NCBI GenBank assembly: GCA_016932875.1 | Contig: JAFGBZ010000062.1 | Coordinates: forward strand, 1 to 33,556 | Direction of reading: 5' to 3' | Length of the DNA: 33,556 bases | Source: Candidatus Iainarchaeum sp. | GTDB taxonomy: Archaea; Iainarchaeota; Iainarchaeia; Iainarchaeales; JAFGBZ01 | Part shown: positions 1-7,725 of the stretch, piece by piece | Numbering within the stretch: position 1 is the first letter of the stretch | How the letters are laid out: every line of letters starts with the position of its first letter | The notes under the pieces: model-generated | Told to the model about the DNA's origin: nothing | Seen by the model: the letters and a program-made list of their open reading frames with translations, nothing else | The model's database searches: none | Made by a program: the position numbers and the translations under genes

Positions 1-1
1 A

Positions 2-100
2 ATGGAAAAAATAATTAATGGAAAACAAATTGCATTCAATGCAACTGTTTCTGAATACAAAAAAGAACTTGAACTTATTTTAAGTGAATTAATTGCTTGA
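2..100 (+). CDS. 3' end of an unidentified gene (partial)
   Basis: An open frame runs from the window edge to a TGA at 98-100 and encodes about 32 residues ending KKELELILSELIA. The first codon in this frame happens to be ATG, but the gene most likely begins upstream of the window. The tail is probably a C-terminal amphipathic helix. It overlaps the TTG start of the next gene by 8 bases, so the two are probably co-transcribed. The product cannot be named from this fragment. Confidence 0.5.
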   Translation: MEKIINGKQIAFNATVSEYKKELELILSELIA

Positions 101-1283
101 AATTCTTTTATTTATTTTAATTGGATGCATTATTGGATGCTTTACAGGACTTGTTCCAGGAATTCATTCAAATAATTTAGTTTTATTAATTTTTTTATTT
201 GCAGGTTTTCCTGCAATGAATGCATGCGCGCTTATTTTAAGCGCTGCATTAACTCATTCATTTGTTGATTCAATTCCTTCAATTCTTTTAGGCGCACCGG
301 AAGAAGAAACGGTTTTTTCTGCTTTAGCAGGACACAAATTTTTTTTAGAAGGAAATGGAGTACAAGCAATTCATTTAACTGTAATAGGAGGATTTGTTGC
401 AGGAATAATTTGTTTTTTCTTTGCAGGAATGTTTTTTCTTTTCATGAATAAATTTGAAGAATTAATTCCTTTGGTTATTCCGTTCATACTTATTTCTGTT
501 TTATTTCTCATGATTTTTGAAAAAAATAATTTAAATTCAATTAAATGGAATTTGACAATAATTTCTTTAAGCGGATTGCTCGGAGTAATTTCACTTAATG
601 CAGGAACTGGTTTTGCTTTAATGGCTGGAATAAGCGGTTTGTTTGGAGCAAGCAATGCATTTTATTCACTTTTATTTCCTCCTAAAATAAAGGAACAAAA
701 AAAAGAAACAACTGAAATTAAACTAAATGAATGCATTAAATGGAGTTCTTTCAGCGCATTATTTGGTTTTTTTACTGCACTGCTTCCTGCAATAACTTCA
801 GGACAATCAAGTTTGATTGCAGGAAAGCTTTCTAAAATGAATGCAGAAAATTACTTGATTTTTTCAGGGGGGATTAATACTTCAGCACAGTTAATGAGCT
901 TAATAGTGTTTTATGCAATTGGAAAAACAAGAACAGGGACTGCTTTAGGAATAAGCCAATTAATTGAACTTGATTTAATGCAATTAATTGAATTAAGTTT
1001 AATTGCATTAATTGTTTTAGGAATTGCTGCAATGCTTACTGAATTTCTTGCATTAAAAGCAATTAATTCAATGAATAAAATAAATTACTCTTATCTTAAT
1101 TTAACCGTTATTTTTCTTTTAACTGTTTTTTCTTTTTTCTTTGCAGGAATTAACGGATTAATTTTATTCTTTACTTCAAGCGCAACAGGAGTTTTATGCA
1201 TTTCCCTTGGAATAAGAAAAAGCAATTTAATGGCTTTTCTCTTAATACCAACAATTTTAATTTATTTGAACATAATTATTTGA
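93..1283 (+). CDS. TctA/DUF112-like polytopic membrane permease
   Basis: The 396-residue protein is hydrophobic throughout, with about 9-11 predicted membrane segments. Near the N-terminus it has the glycine/proline signature GCFTGLVPGIHSNN, and around residues 60-85 the segment SILLGAPEEETVFSALAGHK. Both correspond to the conserved loops of the TctA family (large membrane subunit of tripartite tricarboxylate transporters). Archaeal members usually stand alone without TctB or TctC, as here, so the substrate is unknown. Translation starts at TTG, 8 bases inside the upstream gene. The stop codon abuts the ATG of the JAMM protease gene, which suggests translational coupling. Confidence 0.7.
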   Translation: MLEILLFILIGCIIGCFTGLVPGIHSNNLVLLIFLFAGFPAMNACALILSAALTHSFVDSIPSILLGAPEEETVFSALAGHKFFLEGNGVQAIHLTVIGGFVAGIICFFFAGMFFLFMNKFEELIPLVIPFILISVLFLMIFEKNNLNSIKWNLTIISLSGLLGVISLNAGTGFALMAGISGLFGASNAFYSLLFPPKIKEQKKETTEIKLNECIKWSSFSALFGFFTALLPAITSGQSSLIAGKLSKMNAENYLIFSGGINTSAQLMSLIVFYAIGKTRTGTALGISQLIELDLMQLIELSLIALIVLGIAAMLTEFLALKAINSMNKINYSYLNLTVIFLLTVFSFFFAGINGLILFFTSSATGVLCISLGIRKSNLMAFLLIPTILIYLNIII

Positions 1284-1652
1284 ATGATTAAACTAAAAAA
1301 ATCAGTTATAGATGATTTGCTTTTGGCTGCAAGGAATACTTATCCCAATGAGTTTTTTGCTTATCTTGGTGGGGATAAAAAAACAAATACAGTTGATGAA
1401 TTTATTTTAGCGCCAGCAGTGTATGGAAAAACATTTGTAATGATTAAAGAATATCTTATGCCTTTTGATTCAAGAATAATGGGAAGCATTCATTCGCATC
1501 CGGGAAAAAGTAATTTTCCTTCAAAAGCTGATGTGAATTCATTTGGAAAAAAAGGAGAAATACATTTAATAATCGCTTTTCCTTATACTTTAAACAGCAT
1601 TCAAGCATATGATGAAAAAGGAATTAAAACAGAATTTGAATTAATTGAATGA
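1284..1652 (+). CDS. JAMM/MPN-domain metalloprotease
   Basis: A compact 122-residue single-domain protein carrying the complete JAMM zinc motif: Glu23 in NEFFAYLGG, then HSHPGKSNFPSKAD giving His70, His72, Ser80 and Asp83 in H-x-H-x7-S-x2-D. The family (Mov34/MPN/PAD-1, Rpn11- and RadC-like) cleaves isopeptide or peptide bonds. In archaea, members remove ubiquitin-like SAMP modifiers or process sulfur-carrier proteins. All catalytic ligands are present, so it should be active. The ATG directly follows the TGA of the permease gene, indicating an operon. No ubiquitin-like modifier or E1 gene is visible nearby, so the substrate cannot be deduced. Confidence 0.85.
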   Translation: MIKLKKSVIDDLLLAARNTYPNEFFAYLGGDKKTNTVDEFILAPAVYGKTFVMIKEYLMPFDSRIMGSIHSHPGKSNFPSKADVNSFGKKGEIHLIIAFPYTLNSIQAYDEKGIKTEFELIE

Positions 1653-1704
1653 AAAACTAAAGGAATTAAAAAAAATAATTATTAAATAAATTAAAGGGAT
1701 TAAA

Positions 1705-3204
1705 TTGAATAAAGTAATTCTGATTGTAATGGATGGATTAGGATTAGCAAAAAAAGATAAAGGAAACTGTGTTGCAATGGCAAAAACTCCCTGCTTAAAT
1801 TGGATGAAAACCCAGAATTTTACTCAAATAAATGCTTCAGGTGAAGCAGTTGGACTAAGCAAAGGAATTCAAGGAAATTCAGAAGTAGGACATCTTACTA
1901 TGGGAGCAGGAAGAATTGTTTTACAACCATTAGAAAAAATAAATCATGCAATAAAAAATAAATCTTTTTACAAAAACAAGGAATTAATTAAAGCAATTAA
2001 TTATGCTAAAAAAAATAATTCATCACTTCATTTAATTGGAATGATTTCAGATGAAGGAGTGCATTCACATTTAAATCATTTAAATGCATTGCTTGAACTG
2101 GCAGAAAAATTAAAGCAAAAAAAAGTATTTGTTCATGCAATAACTGACGGAAGAGATGTAGCAGAAAAAAGCGCTGAAAAATATATTAAAAAAATTGAAT
2201 CAAATTGCAAAAAACTGAAATTAGGAAAAATTGCTTCAGTCTGCGGAAGATTTTATGCAATGGACAGAGACAATAATTGGAACAGAACAAAAAAAGCATT
2301 TGAATTAATCACAGAAGGAAAAGGAATCAAAGAAGAAAATGCATTAAAAGCAGTAAAAAATGCATATGAAAAAGGAACTGAAACAGATTATTATATTGAA
2401 CCAATAATAGTTGATGAAAAAGGAATAATAAAAGAAAAAGATTCAGTTATTTTTTTTAATTATAGAACAGATAGGCCAAGACAATTAAGTCTTGCTTTAA
2501 CTTCAAAAAAATTTAATTATTTTAAAAGAAATAAGTTTCCAAAAATTCATTTTACTTCAATGACTCAGTATTCAAAAGAAATTCCTGCCTCATTTGCTTT
2601 TAAAGAAGAAAAAATAAAAAACAATTTAGGAGAAACTCTTGCAAGGAATAAATTAAAGCAGTTAAGAATTGCTGAAACAGAAAAATACGCGCATGTAACT
2701 TATTTCTTTAATTCACAGAAAGAAAAACCATTGAAAGGAGAAACAAGAATTTTAATTCCTTCACTGAAAGATAAATCATATGATTTGCATCCGAAAATGA
2801 GCGCTGAAAAAATAACTGAAACTGCGTTAAAAGAAATCAGAAAACAAAAATTTGATTTTATTTTAATCAATTACGCTAACTGTGATTTAGTAGGGCACAG
2901 CGCTAAAATTCCTGCAGTAATTAAAGCAGTTGAAACAGTTGATTCTGAAACATGTAAAATAATTCATGAAGCAGAAAAAAATAATTATATTTCAGTTGTA
3001 ACTGCAGATCATGGAAGCGCTGAAGAAAAACTTTATCCTAATGGAAAACCTAAGCCAGCTCATTCAAGCAATCCAATTCCATTCATTATAATAGGAAAAA
3101 AAGTGAATTTAAGAAAAGGCGGTTTAAAGGATGTTGCGCCAACAATACTTAAATTAATGAATTTAAAGAAACCAAAAGAAATGAGTGGAAAAACACTCTT
3201 TTAG
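1705..3204 (+). CDS. gpmI: 2,3-bisphosphoglycerate-independent phosphoglycerate mutase
   Basis: Interconverts 3- and 2-phosphoglycerate in glycolysis and gluconeogenesis in the cytoplasm. At 499 residues it matches the bacterial/plant-type iPGM (about 510) rather than the shorter archaeal aPGM (about 400). Metal and catalytic motifs are intact: Asp in IVMDGLG near the N-terminus, the catalytic Ser in GNSEVGHLTMGAG, DGRDV, NYANCDLVGHS, TADHG and PAHSSNP. The start is TTG with an AAAGGGA ribosome-binding site upstream. A 52-base gap separates it from the JAMM gene. It may relate to the cyclic-2,3-diphosphoglycerate synthetase-family gene later in the window, because both act on phosphoglycerates. 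Confidence 0.93.
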   Translation: MNKVILIVMDGLGLAKKDKGNCVAMAKTPCLNWMKTQNFTQINASGEAVGLSKGIQGNSEVGHLTMGAGRIVLQPLEKINHAIKNKSFYKNKELIKAINYAKKNNSSLHLIGMISDEGVHSHLNHLNALLELAEKLKQKKVFVHAITDGRDVAEKSAEKYIKKIESNCKKLKLGKIASVCGRFYAMDRDNNWNRTKKAFELITEGKGIKEENALKAVKNAYEKGTETDYYIEPIIVDEKGIIKEKDSVIFFNYRTDRPRQLSLALTSKKFNYFKRNKFPKIHFTSMTQYSKEIPASFAFKEEKIKNNLGETLARNKLKQLRIAETEKYAHVTYFFNSQKEKPLKGETRILIPSLKDKSYDLHPKMSAEKITETALKEIRKQKFDFILINYANCDLVGHSAKIPAVIKAVETVDSETCKIIHEAEKNNYISVVTADHGSAEEKLYPNGKPKPAHSSNPIPFIIIGKKVNLRKGGLKDVAPTILKLMNLKKPKEMSGKTLF

Positions 3205-3243
3205 AAAAGTATTTAATTGAATTAAATCTTATATGATTTCATT

Positions 3244-3633
3244 ATGAATAAAGGACAAATAAGTTTTGATTTTATTTTTGCCTTGCTTGTGGCAATATCG
3301 CTTATTTCAGCTTTAGCAGTAATAACACAGGATATTGCAGAACAGCAGAAAAATGCAAGCATTACTGCACAGGCAAAAAAAATTTCACTGGAAGTTGCAA
3401 GAATTGTTTCATTAAAAGAAACAATTGAAGATTATGATTATACTTTATCATATTATATTCCAAAAATAAATGTTCCAGGAGAAAGAATTCAAATGGACTG
3501 TGAAATAAATGTTGCAGGAAACAGCGTTACAGTAACTGCAGGAAGCATTACTGCTTCAACTCCAATTCAAAGAAACGGGCTTTCAAATCCATTGACTTTT
3601 AACTGTGGAAATAAAATGGAGCTGAATAAATGA
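3244..3633 (+). CDS. Class III signal peptide (type IV pilin-like) protein 1
   Basis: The 129-residue product begins MNKGQISFDF followed by about 20 hydrophobic residues. This is the archaeal class III signal peptide: cleavage after KG by an EppA/PibD-type prepilin peptidase, then Q-x-S-x-D/E-F. The remainder is a small extracellular domain with two cysteines (DCEIN and FNCGN) that could form a disulfide. It is the first of four overlapping genes of the same kind. A TATA-like stretch (TTATATG) lies just before the ATG, consistent with a short or absent leader. It is probably a pilin or minor pilin of an adhesion pilus, with no close named homologue recognised. Confidence 0.75.
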   Translation: MNKGQISFDFIFALLVAISLISALAVITQDIAEQQKNASITAQAKKISLEVARIVSLKETIEDYDYTLSYYIPKINVPGERIQMDCEINVAGNSVTVTAGSITASTPIQRNGLSNPLTFNCGNKMELNK

Positions 3634-4094
3634 ATAAAGGACAAATTTTTTCATTGGATTTTATTATTGCTGCAGGAGTAGTATTGCTTGCATTAGCAGT
3701 AGTGATTAATTCAATTGAATCAGTTTCATTTAATTCAAGCACAATGTTTTATCAAGATGAATTACAGTATGTTGCAATGACTGCAGGAGACAGATTTATT
3801 TCAAGCGCAAGCCCGTGCAAATATAATGGAGTAAATGTAAAGAACTGTGTGTATATGAATCTATTATGGGTTCCTTCAGCAAAAATAAATAAAACAAAAT
3901 TAGGGATTCCAGATGAATACTCTTACACAATTAAACAAACAGAAAAAAGAAATTACTTTGACGGAATTTCAGCTGAACCAGAAGATAAATCAGTTTATTC
4001 AATTACAAGAATTTATCTGCAAGCAGGTTCTCTGAATCCTGATTTAAGTTCATTAACTGATTCAGTTATTACTTTCAGGGTGTGGAAAACATGA
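3630..4094 (+). CDS. Type IV pilin-like protein 2
   Basis: This 154-residue protein starts MNKGQIFSLDF and continues with a hydrophobic helix, which again fits a KG-Q prepilin cleavage site with an acidic residue near +6. The extracellular part contains two cysteines close together (SPCKYNGVNVKNC). It overlaps the previous gene by 4 bases (ATGA), so the two are translationally coupled. Likely a minor pilin or pseudopilin of the same assembly. The specific subunit role is not determinable from sequence. Confidence 0.72.
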   Translation: MNKGQIFSLDFIIAAGVVLLALAVVINSIESVSFNSSTMFYQDELQYVAMTAGDRFISSASPCKYNGVNVKNCVYMNLLWVPSAKINKTKLGIPDEYSYTIKQTEKRNYFDGISAEPEDKSVYSITRIYLQAGSLNPDLSSLTDSVITFRVWKT

Positions 4095-4387
4095 AAAAAG
4101 GATTTGCTTTTGTTTTTGACGCACTTGCAGCAATAATTGTTGCATCAGTTTTAATAACAGCAATTACTTCAATGAATCCAAAACAAAATGAATCAAATGC
4201 ATTGCTTGCTTCTCAGCCGACTGCATTAGATGCAGCAACAGTGAAAATACATAAAACTTCACTTAATCAAAGTGTTTTAACTGAAGCACAAATTTCAACT
4301 GATGATGGAAATTTAATGTCTTGTGAGGAAACAATAAAATATAATGGAAGCAATTCAAGTGAAATAATTTGCAGAGTGATTAATTAA
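4091..4387 (+). CDS. Type IV pilin-like protein 3
   Basis: The ORF track starts at a GTG (4082), but the ATG at 4091 forms a 4-base ATGA overlap with the preceding stop and gives MKKGFAFVFDALAAIIV, which matches the pattern of its neighbours. That start is preferred and gives 98 residues. The prepilin-like site is KKG followed by F in place of Q. A single hydrophobic helix follows, then a short extracellular domain with two cysteines near the C-terminus (SCEETIKYNG and IICRVIN). Probably a minor pilin in the four-gene cluster. Confidence 0.65.
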   Translation: MKKGFAFVFDALAAIIVASVLITAITSMNPKQNESNALLASQPTALDAATVKIHKTSLNQSVLTEAQISTDDGNLMSCEETIKYNGSNSSEIICRVIN

Positions 4388-4809
4388 TGAATAAAGGAAT
4401 GTTTTCAGCAATGCTTGCAGTTGCAGCAGTAATAGTGCTTGCCTCAACTGCATTTATTTCACAGGCAAAAATGCAGTTAACTGAATCAGAAGCATTTGCT
4501 CAAAGCATAAATAAAGTGAATTCAGTATGGCAGAATAATTATTTTGAAATAAAAGAAGTGCTTGAAAGAAATTCAAATTTTGATTTATTAACAGGAAACT
4601 GCATAGTGAATTCAAATGCAATAAATTCTTTCCTCATTGAAAGCAATGAAATAACTGGGATTGAATGCAGTGCATCAGAAATTTCTGTTTCAGGACTCAC
4701 AATCACTTTTACTTTAACTTGTGAAAAGACTTTCCCTGGAAGCATTGAAAAACAAAATTTAATCAGAATTAAAAAAGAAAATGTTTCTCATTCAATTTCA
4801 TGCAGTTAA
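4387..4809 (+). CDS. Type IV pilin-like protein 4
   Basis: The 140-residue product begins MNKGMFSAMLAVAAVIVLAS: a short basic head ending in KG, then a hydrophobic segment. This is a looser class III-like signal. Four cysteines occur in the extracellular part (GNC, IEC, LTC and the C-terminal SCS), suggesting two disulfides. Its ATG shares one base with the previous TAA (TAATG), so it is the last gene of a coupled four-gene pilin operon. Its 3' end is 5 bases from the convergent asparagine synthetase gene. Confidence 0.65.
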   Translation: MNKGMFSAMLAVAAVIVLASTAFISQAKMQLTESEAFAQSINKVNSVWQNNYFEIKEVLERNSNFDLLTGNCIVNSNAINSFLIESNEITGIECSASEISVSGLTITFTLTCEKTFPGSIEKQNLIRIKKENVSHSISCS

Positions 4810-4814
4810 AGAAA

Positions 4815-6203
4815 TTAAATTAATTTTCTGTATTTATTTAATCCTGTTCCATACTGAATTGCTTTCTTTTTTCTTTCAATAGCTGTTTTTGAAACCCCGA
4901 ATTCTTTTCCTAATTCTCTTATTGGATGTTTTCTTAATTCATCTGAAATCGAATAAATTTTTTTTTCAGCAGAAAAAGCAACAGCTTTTTTTACAAACTC
5001 TAAATCAAGCAAAGGAGCATTAAAATTCAAATTAAATTTAGATGAAATCATTTCCTCGCGATAAAAATTTCTTGCATGCATTACATCCAAAAAATAATAA
5101 ATCTGCTCTTGAACCCCTAAATAACCTTTATTCTGTAAAGCAGATTTGAATTCACTGTAACCGCAGAATAATTCATCGCTTCCCTGCCCGTTAAAAATAG
5201 TCTTGAATCCTTTATCTGAAACATTTTCTGCAAGAATAAATTCAGGCAAACCAATCTGCAACTGCATTTCATCAAAAAAATACAATGCTTTAAGGGTTTC
5301 AATAACTTTTAATTTTAAATCTTTTTCTTTCACTTCAATTAACTCTAAATCTAAATTCATTTCTTTAGCTGATTTTTTAGCATAAATTAAATCCTGCGAG
5401 CCTTTAATTCCAACAGAAAATAAAACAGTTTTTTTCACTTTATCACTTACTGCTTTAGCAATTAAAGAAGAATCAATTCCTCCGCTGAAAAAAATTCCTG
5501 CTTTAGAAACTCCTTTAGTTCTTAATTCAATTGAATCATTAAAAGAAGAAACTAATTCAGGAAAAGATGTTTTTGATTTGATTTTTTTTAAATCCTCAAA
5601 ATTAAATAATTTTTTTAATTCAAATTTTCCTTCACTGAATTCAAGCAAATGCCCTGCAGGAAGCATTAAAGGAAAAGAAATATCCAGTTTTCTTAAAGCG
5701 CGGGGCTCTGAAGCAACAGCAAAAAAATTCGAAGTTTCACCAAACCATAAAGGCTTTGCCCCTAAAAAATCATTGAAAAAAAAGAATTTATTTCCTGAAT
5801 TAAATGCAACAGCATATTCTCCTCTTGCAATTGAAACAAATTCATTTAATTCAATTAAATTATTAAAATCAATTTTTTCCAACTTATTTAATGCTTCTGA
5901 ATTAAATATTTTTCCAGTTAAATAAATTCCTTTTTTAATTAAAAAAGAATTTTCTTCAAACTCGTTTTTAAAACAATTAAATGCAATTCCTTCACTGCAA
6001 GAAAAATCTTTTTCATTTAATCCTTTCAAATTATTTGAATTAATTTTTTCTTTTCCATTTAATTCAAAGAAATCCAATCCTCTGTGTTTTTGAGAATACA
6101 GGAAATCAATTAAATGCATTTTAACAGGATTTTTCTTTGAATAAATGAATGAAACTGAAGCCATAAGAATGACTTTAGGAATTGGTTTTTTAATGGTTTT
6201 CAT
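4815..6203 (-). CDS. Asparagine synthetase-like protein with degenerate glutaminase domain
   Basis: The C-terminal half is a clear asparagine synthetase ATP-pyrophosphatase domain with the PP-loop FSGGIDSS (about residues 239-246) and NGQGSDELFCGY downstream. The N-terminal half keeps the fold landmarks of the class II glutaminase (HRGLD, LPAGH), but the nucleophile is missing. The usual MCGI start aligns with MASV at residue 14, so Cys is replaced by Ala. The NGE substrate loop reads TGK. It therefore probably uses free ammonia, or another nucleophile or acceptor, to amidate its substrate. The start could be the ATG at 6203 or the internal ATG at 6164 that aligns with the family start. Neither has a clear ribosome-binding site. 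Confidence 0.8.
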   Translation of the reverse strand: MKTIKKPIPKVILMASVSFIYSKKNPVKMHLIDFLYSQKHRGLDFFELNGKEKINSNNLKGLNEKDFSCSEGIAFNCFKNEFEENSFLIKKGIYLTGKIFNSEALNKLEKIDFNNLIELNEFVSIARGEYAVAFNSGNKFFFFNDFLGAKPLWFGETSNFFAVASEPRALRKLDISFPLMLPAGHLLEFSEGKFELKKLFNFEDLKKIKSKTSFPELVSSFNDSIELRTKGVSKAGIFFSGGIDSSLIAKAVSDKVKKTVLFSVGIKGSQDLIYAKKSAKEMNLDLELIEVKEKDLKLKVIETLKALYFFDEMQLQIGLPEFILAENVSDKGFKTIFNGQGSDELFCGYSEFKSALQNKGYLGVQEQIYYFLDVMHARNFYREEMISSKFNLNFNAPLLDLEFVKKAVAFSAEKKIYSISDELRKHPIRELGKEFGVSKTAIERKKKAIQYGTGLNKYRKLI

Positions 6204-6377
6204 GCAAGATTAATTTATGAATTTTTGTGATTGTCTCTGGAATTTATTCTGATGAATTCTCTAGGCATAGCACAAAACTTATTCTCTCAAATTTAATGCG
6301 TTCCATTTACTTCTGGCGCGAGCAGTTCTTTTTCTGATTCAAAAAAAAATTAAATTCAAAAAAAGGAGGAATAAAAA

Positions 6378-7649
6378 ATGGAATTTAATGAAATAACTTT
6401 AAGCAAAGAAGAACTGCCAAAAAATTACTATAATTTTATGGCTGATTTAGATAAACCAATGCCAATACCTAAAGGAGATATGAGCATTTTAGGAAAAGTT
6501 TTTGGTAAAAGCGTGCTGGAACAGGAAATGAGTCAAGAAAGGTTTATTCCTATTCCGCAGGAAGTAAGAGAAATTTATTCTCTTTTAGGAAGACCTACAC
6601 CAGTTTACAGGGCAAGAAGACTTGAAAAAAAACTGAACACGCCTGCAAAAATTTATTTTAAAAGAGAAGATGTTTCAGTTGTGGGCTCGCATAAAACAAA
6701 TACAGCAATAGCGCAGGCATATTACTGTAAAAAAGACGGCTTCACTCATTTAACAACTGAAACAGGAGCAGGATATTGGGGAAGCGCATTGGCTGTGGCA
6801 AGCACTTTATTTGATTTGAAATGCAAAGTATTCATGGTTTCAAGCAGCTATGAACAAAAGCCATACAAGAAATATTTAATGAAATTATTTGGAGCTGAAG
6901 TGATTTCTTCTCCTTCAAATAAAACAAAGTATGGAAAAAAAATTCTTGCAGAAAACCCAAATCATATTGGTTCATTAGGAATTGCAATAAGCGAAGCAAT
7001 GGAATTAGCGATGCAGGATGAAAAAACCGCTTACTGTCTGGGAAGTGTTTTAAACCATGTAATGATTCATCAATCAGTAATAGGACAAGAAGCAATAATT
7101 CAAATGCAGAAAGCAGATGATTTTCCTGATTCAATTATTGCATGCGTTGGAGGAGGAAGTAATTTTTCCGGAATTGCTTTTCCATTCATGCAGAAAAAAT
7201 TCAAAGACAAAGAAATTAATTTTACTGCAGTTGAACCAAAAGAAAGCGCTTCAATAACAAAAGGAAAATATGAATATGATTACGGCGACAGCTCAGGATT
7301 AACTCCTTTAATGAAAATGTATACGCTTGGAAAAGATTTTATTCCAGAACTGATTTTTGCACAAGGATTAAGATATCATGCAATGGCTCCAAGTTTATCA
7401 CATTTTGTAAAACAAGGAAAAATCAATGCAAAAGCATATGCACAAAAAGAAGTTTTTCTTGCAGCAAAAATTTTCAGTGAAACTCAAGGATTAGTTCCGG
7501 CGCCGGAATCAGCTCACGCAATAAAAGAAGCAATTGAACAAGCAATTGAATGCAAAAAAACAGGTGAAAGCAAAACAATTTTATTCAATTTAAGCGGACA
7601 CGGATTAATGGATTTGCCAGGATATGCAGAAGTATTAAACTTCAAATAA
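6378..7649 (+). CDS. trpB2: Tryptophan synthase beta chain, TrpB2 type
   Basis: A PLP enzyme that condenses indole (or a related nucleophile) with serine or phosphoserine. The PLP lysine is K106 in VGSHKTNTA and the phosphate-binding loop is CVGGGSNFSG. The length (423) and the N-terminal extension ending RPTPVYRARRLEKKL are typical of TrpB2 rather than TrpB1. No trpA or other trp gene is adjacent, as is common for TrpB2, which often acts in indole salvage. A strong AGGAGG ribosome-binding site lies 7 bases before the ATG, unusual among its neighbours, and an intrinsic-type terminator follows the gene. Confidence 0.92.
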   Translation: MEFNEITLSKEELPKNYYNFMADLDKPMPIPKGDMSILGKVFGKSVLEQEMSQERFIPIPQEVREIYSLLGRPTPVYRARRLEKKLNTPAKIYFKREDVSVVGSHKTNTAIAQAYYCKKDGFTHLTTETGAGYWGSALAVASTLFDLKCKVFMVSSSYEQKPYKKYLMKLFGAEVISSPSNKTKYGKKILAENPNHIGSLGIAISEAMELAMQDEKTAYCLGSVLNHVMIHQSVIGQEAIIQMQKADDFPDSIIACVGGGSNFSGIAFPFMQKKFKDKEINFTAVEPKESASITKGKYEYDYGDSSGLTPLMKMYTLGKDFIPELIFAQGLRYHAMAPSLSHFVKQGKINAKAYAQKEVFLAAKIFSETQGLVPAPESAHAIKEAIEQAIECKKTGESKTILFNLSGHGLMDLPGYAEVLNFK

Positions 7650-7697
7650 GATATAAAATTAAATAAAAAAAGCAATAAAAATAATAAATTAAATTTT

Positions 7698-7725
7698 GAT
7701 AAGGGTTTAACCCTTATCTTTTTTT
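7698..7725 (+). terminator. Hairpin-T-run terminator after trpB2
   Basis: A perfect inverted repeat (GATAAGGG, loop TTTAA, CCCTTATC) is followed at once by seven T residues on the plus strand. It lies 48 bases after the trpB2 stop. The T-run overlaps the last base positions of the convergent ABCE1 gene. Confidence 0.75.

Noticed and set aside
6217-6337. Two tiny ORFs before trpB2, each with one Trp codon (MNFCDCLWNLF at 6217 and MRSIYFWREQFFF at 6296), considered as an attenuation leader
   Set aside because: Neither has a clear ribosome-binding site, only one Trp codon each, and no alternative hairpin pair was seen. The 174-base gap otherwise holds only the trpB2 ribosome-binding site that I can support.
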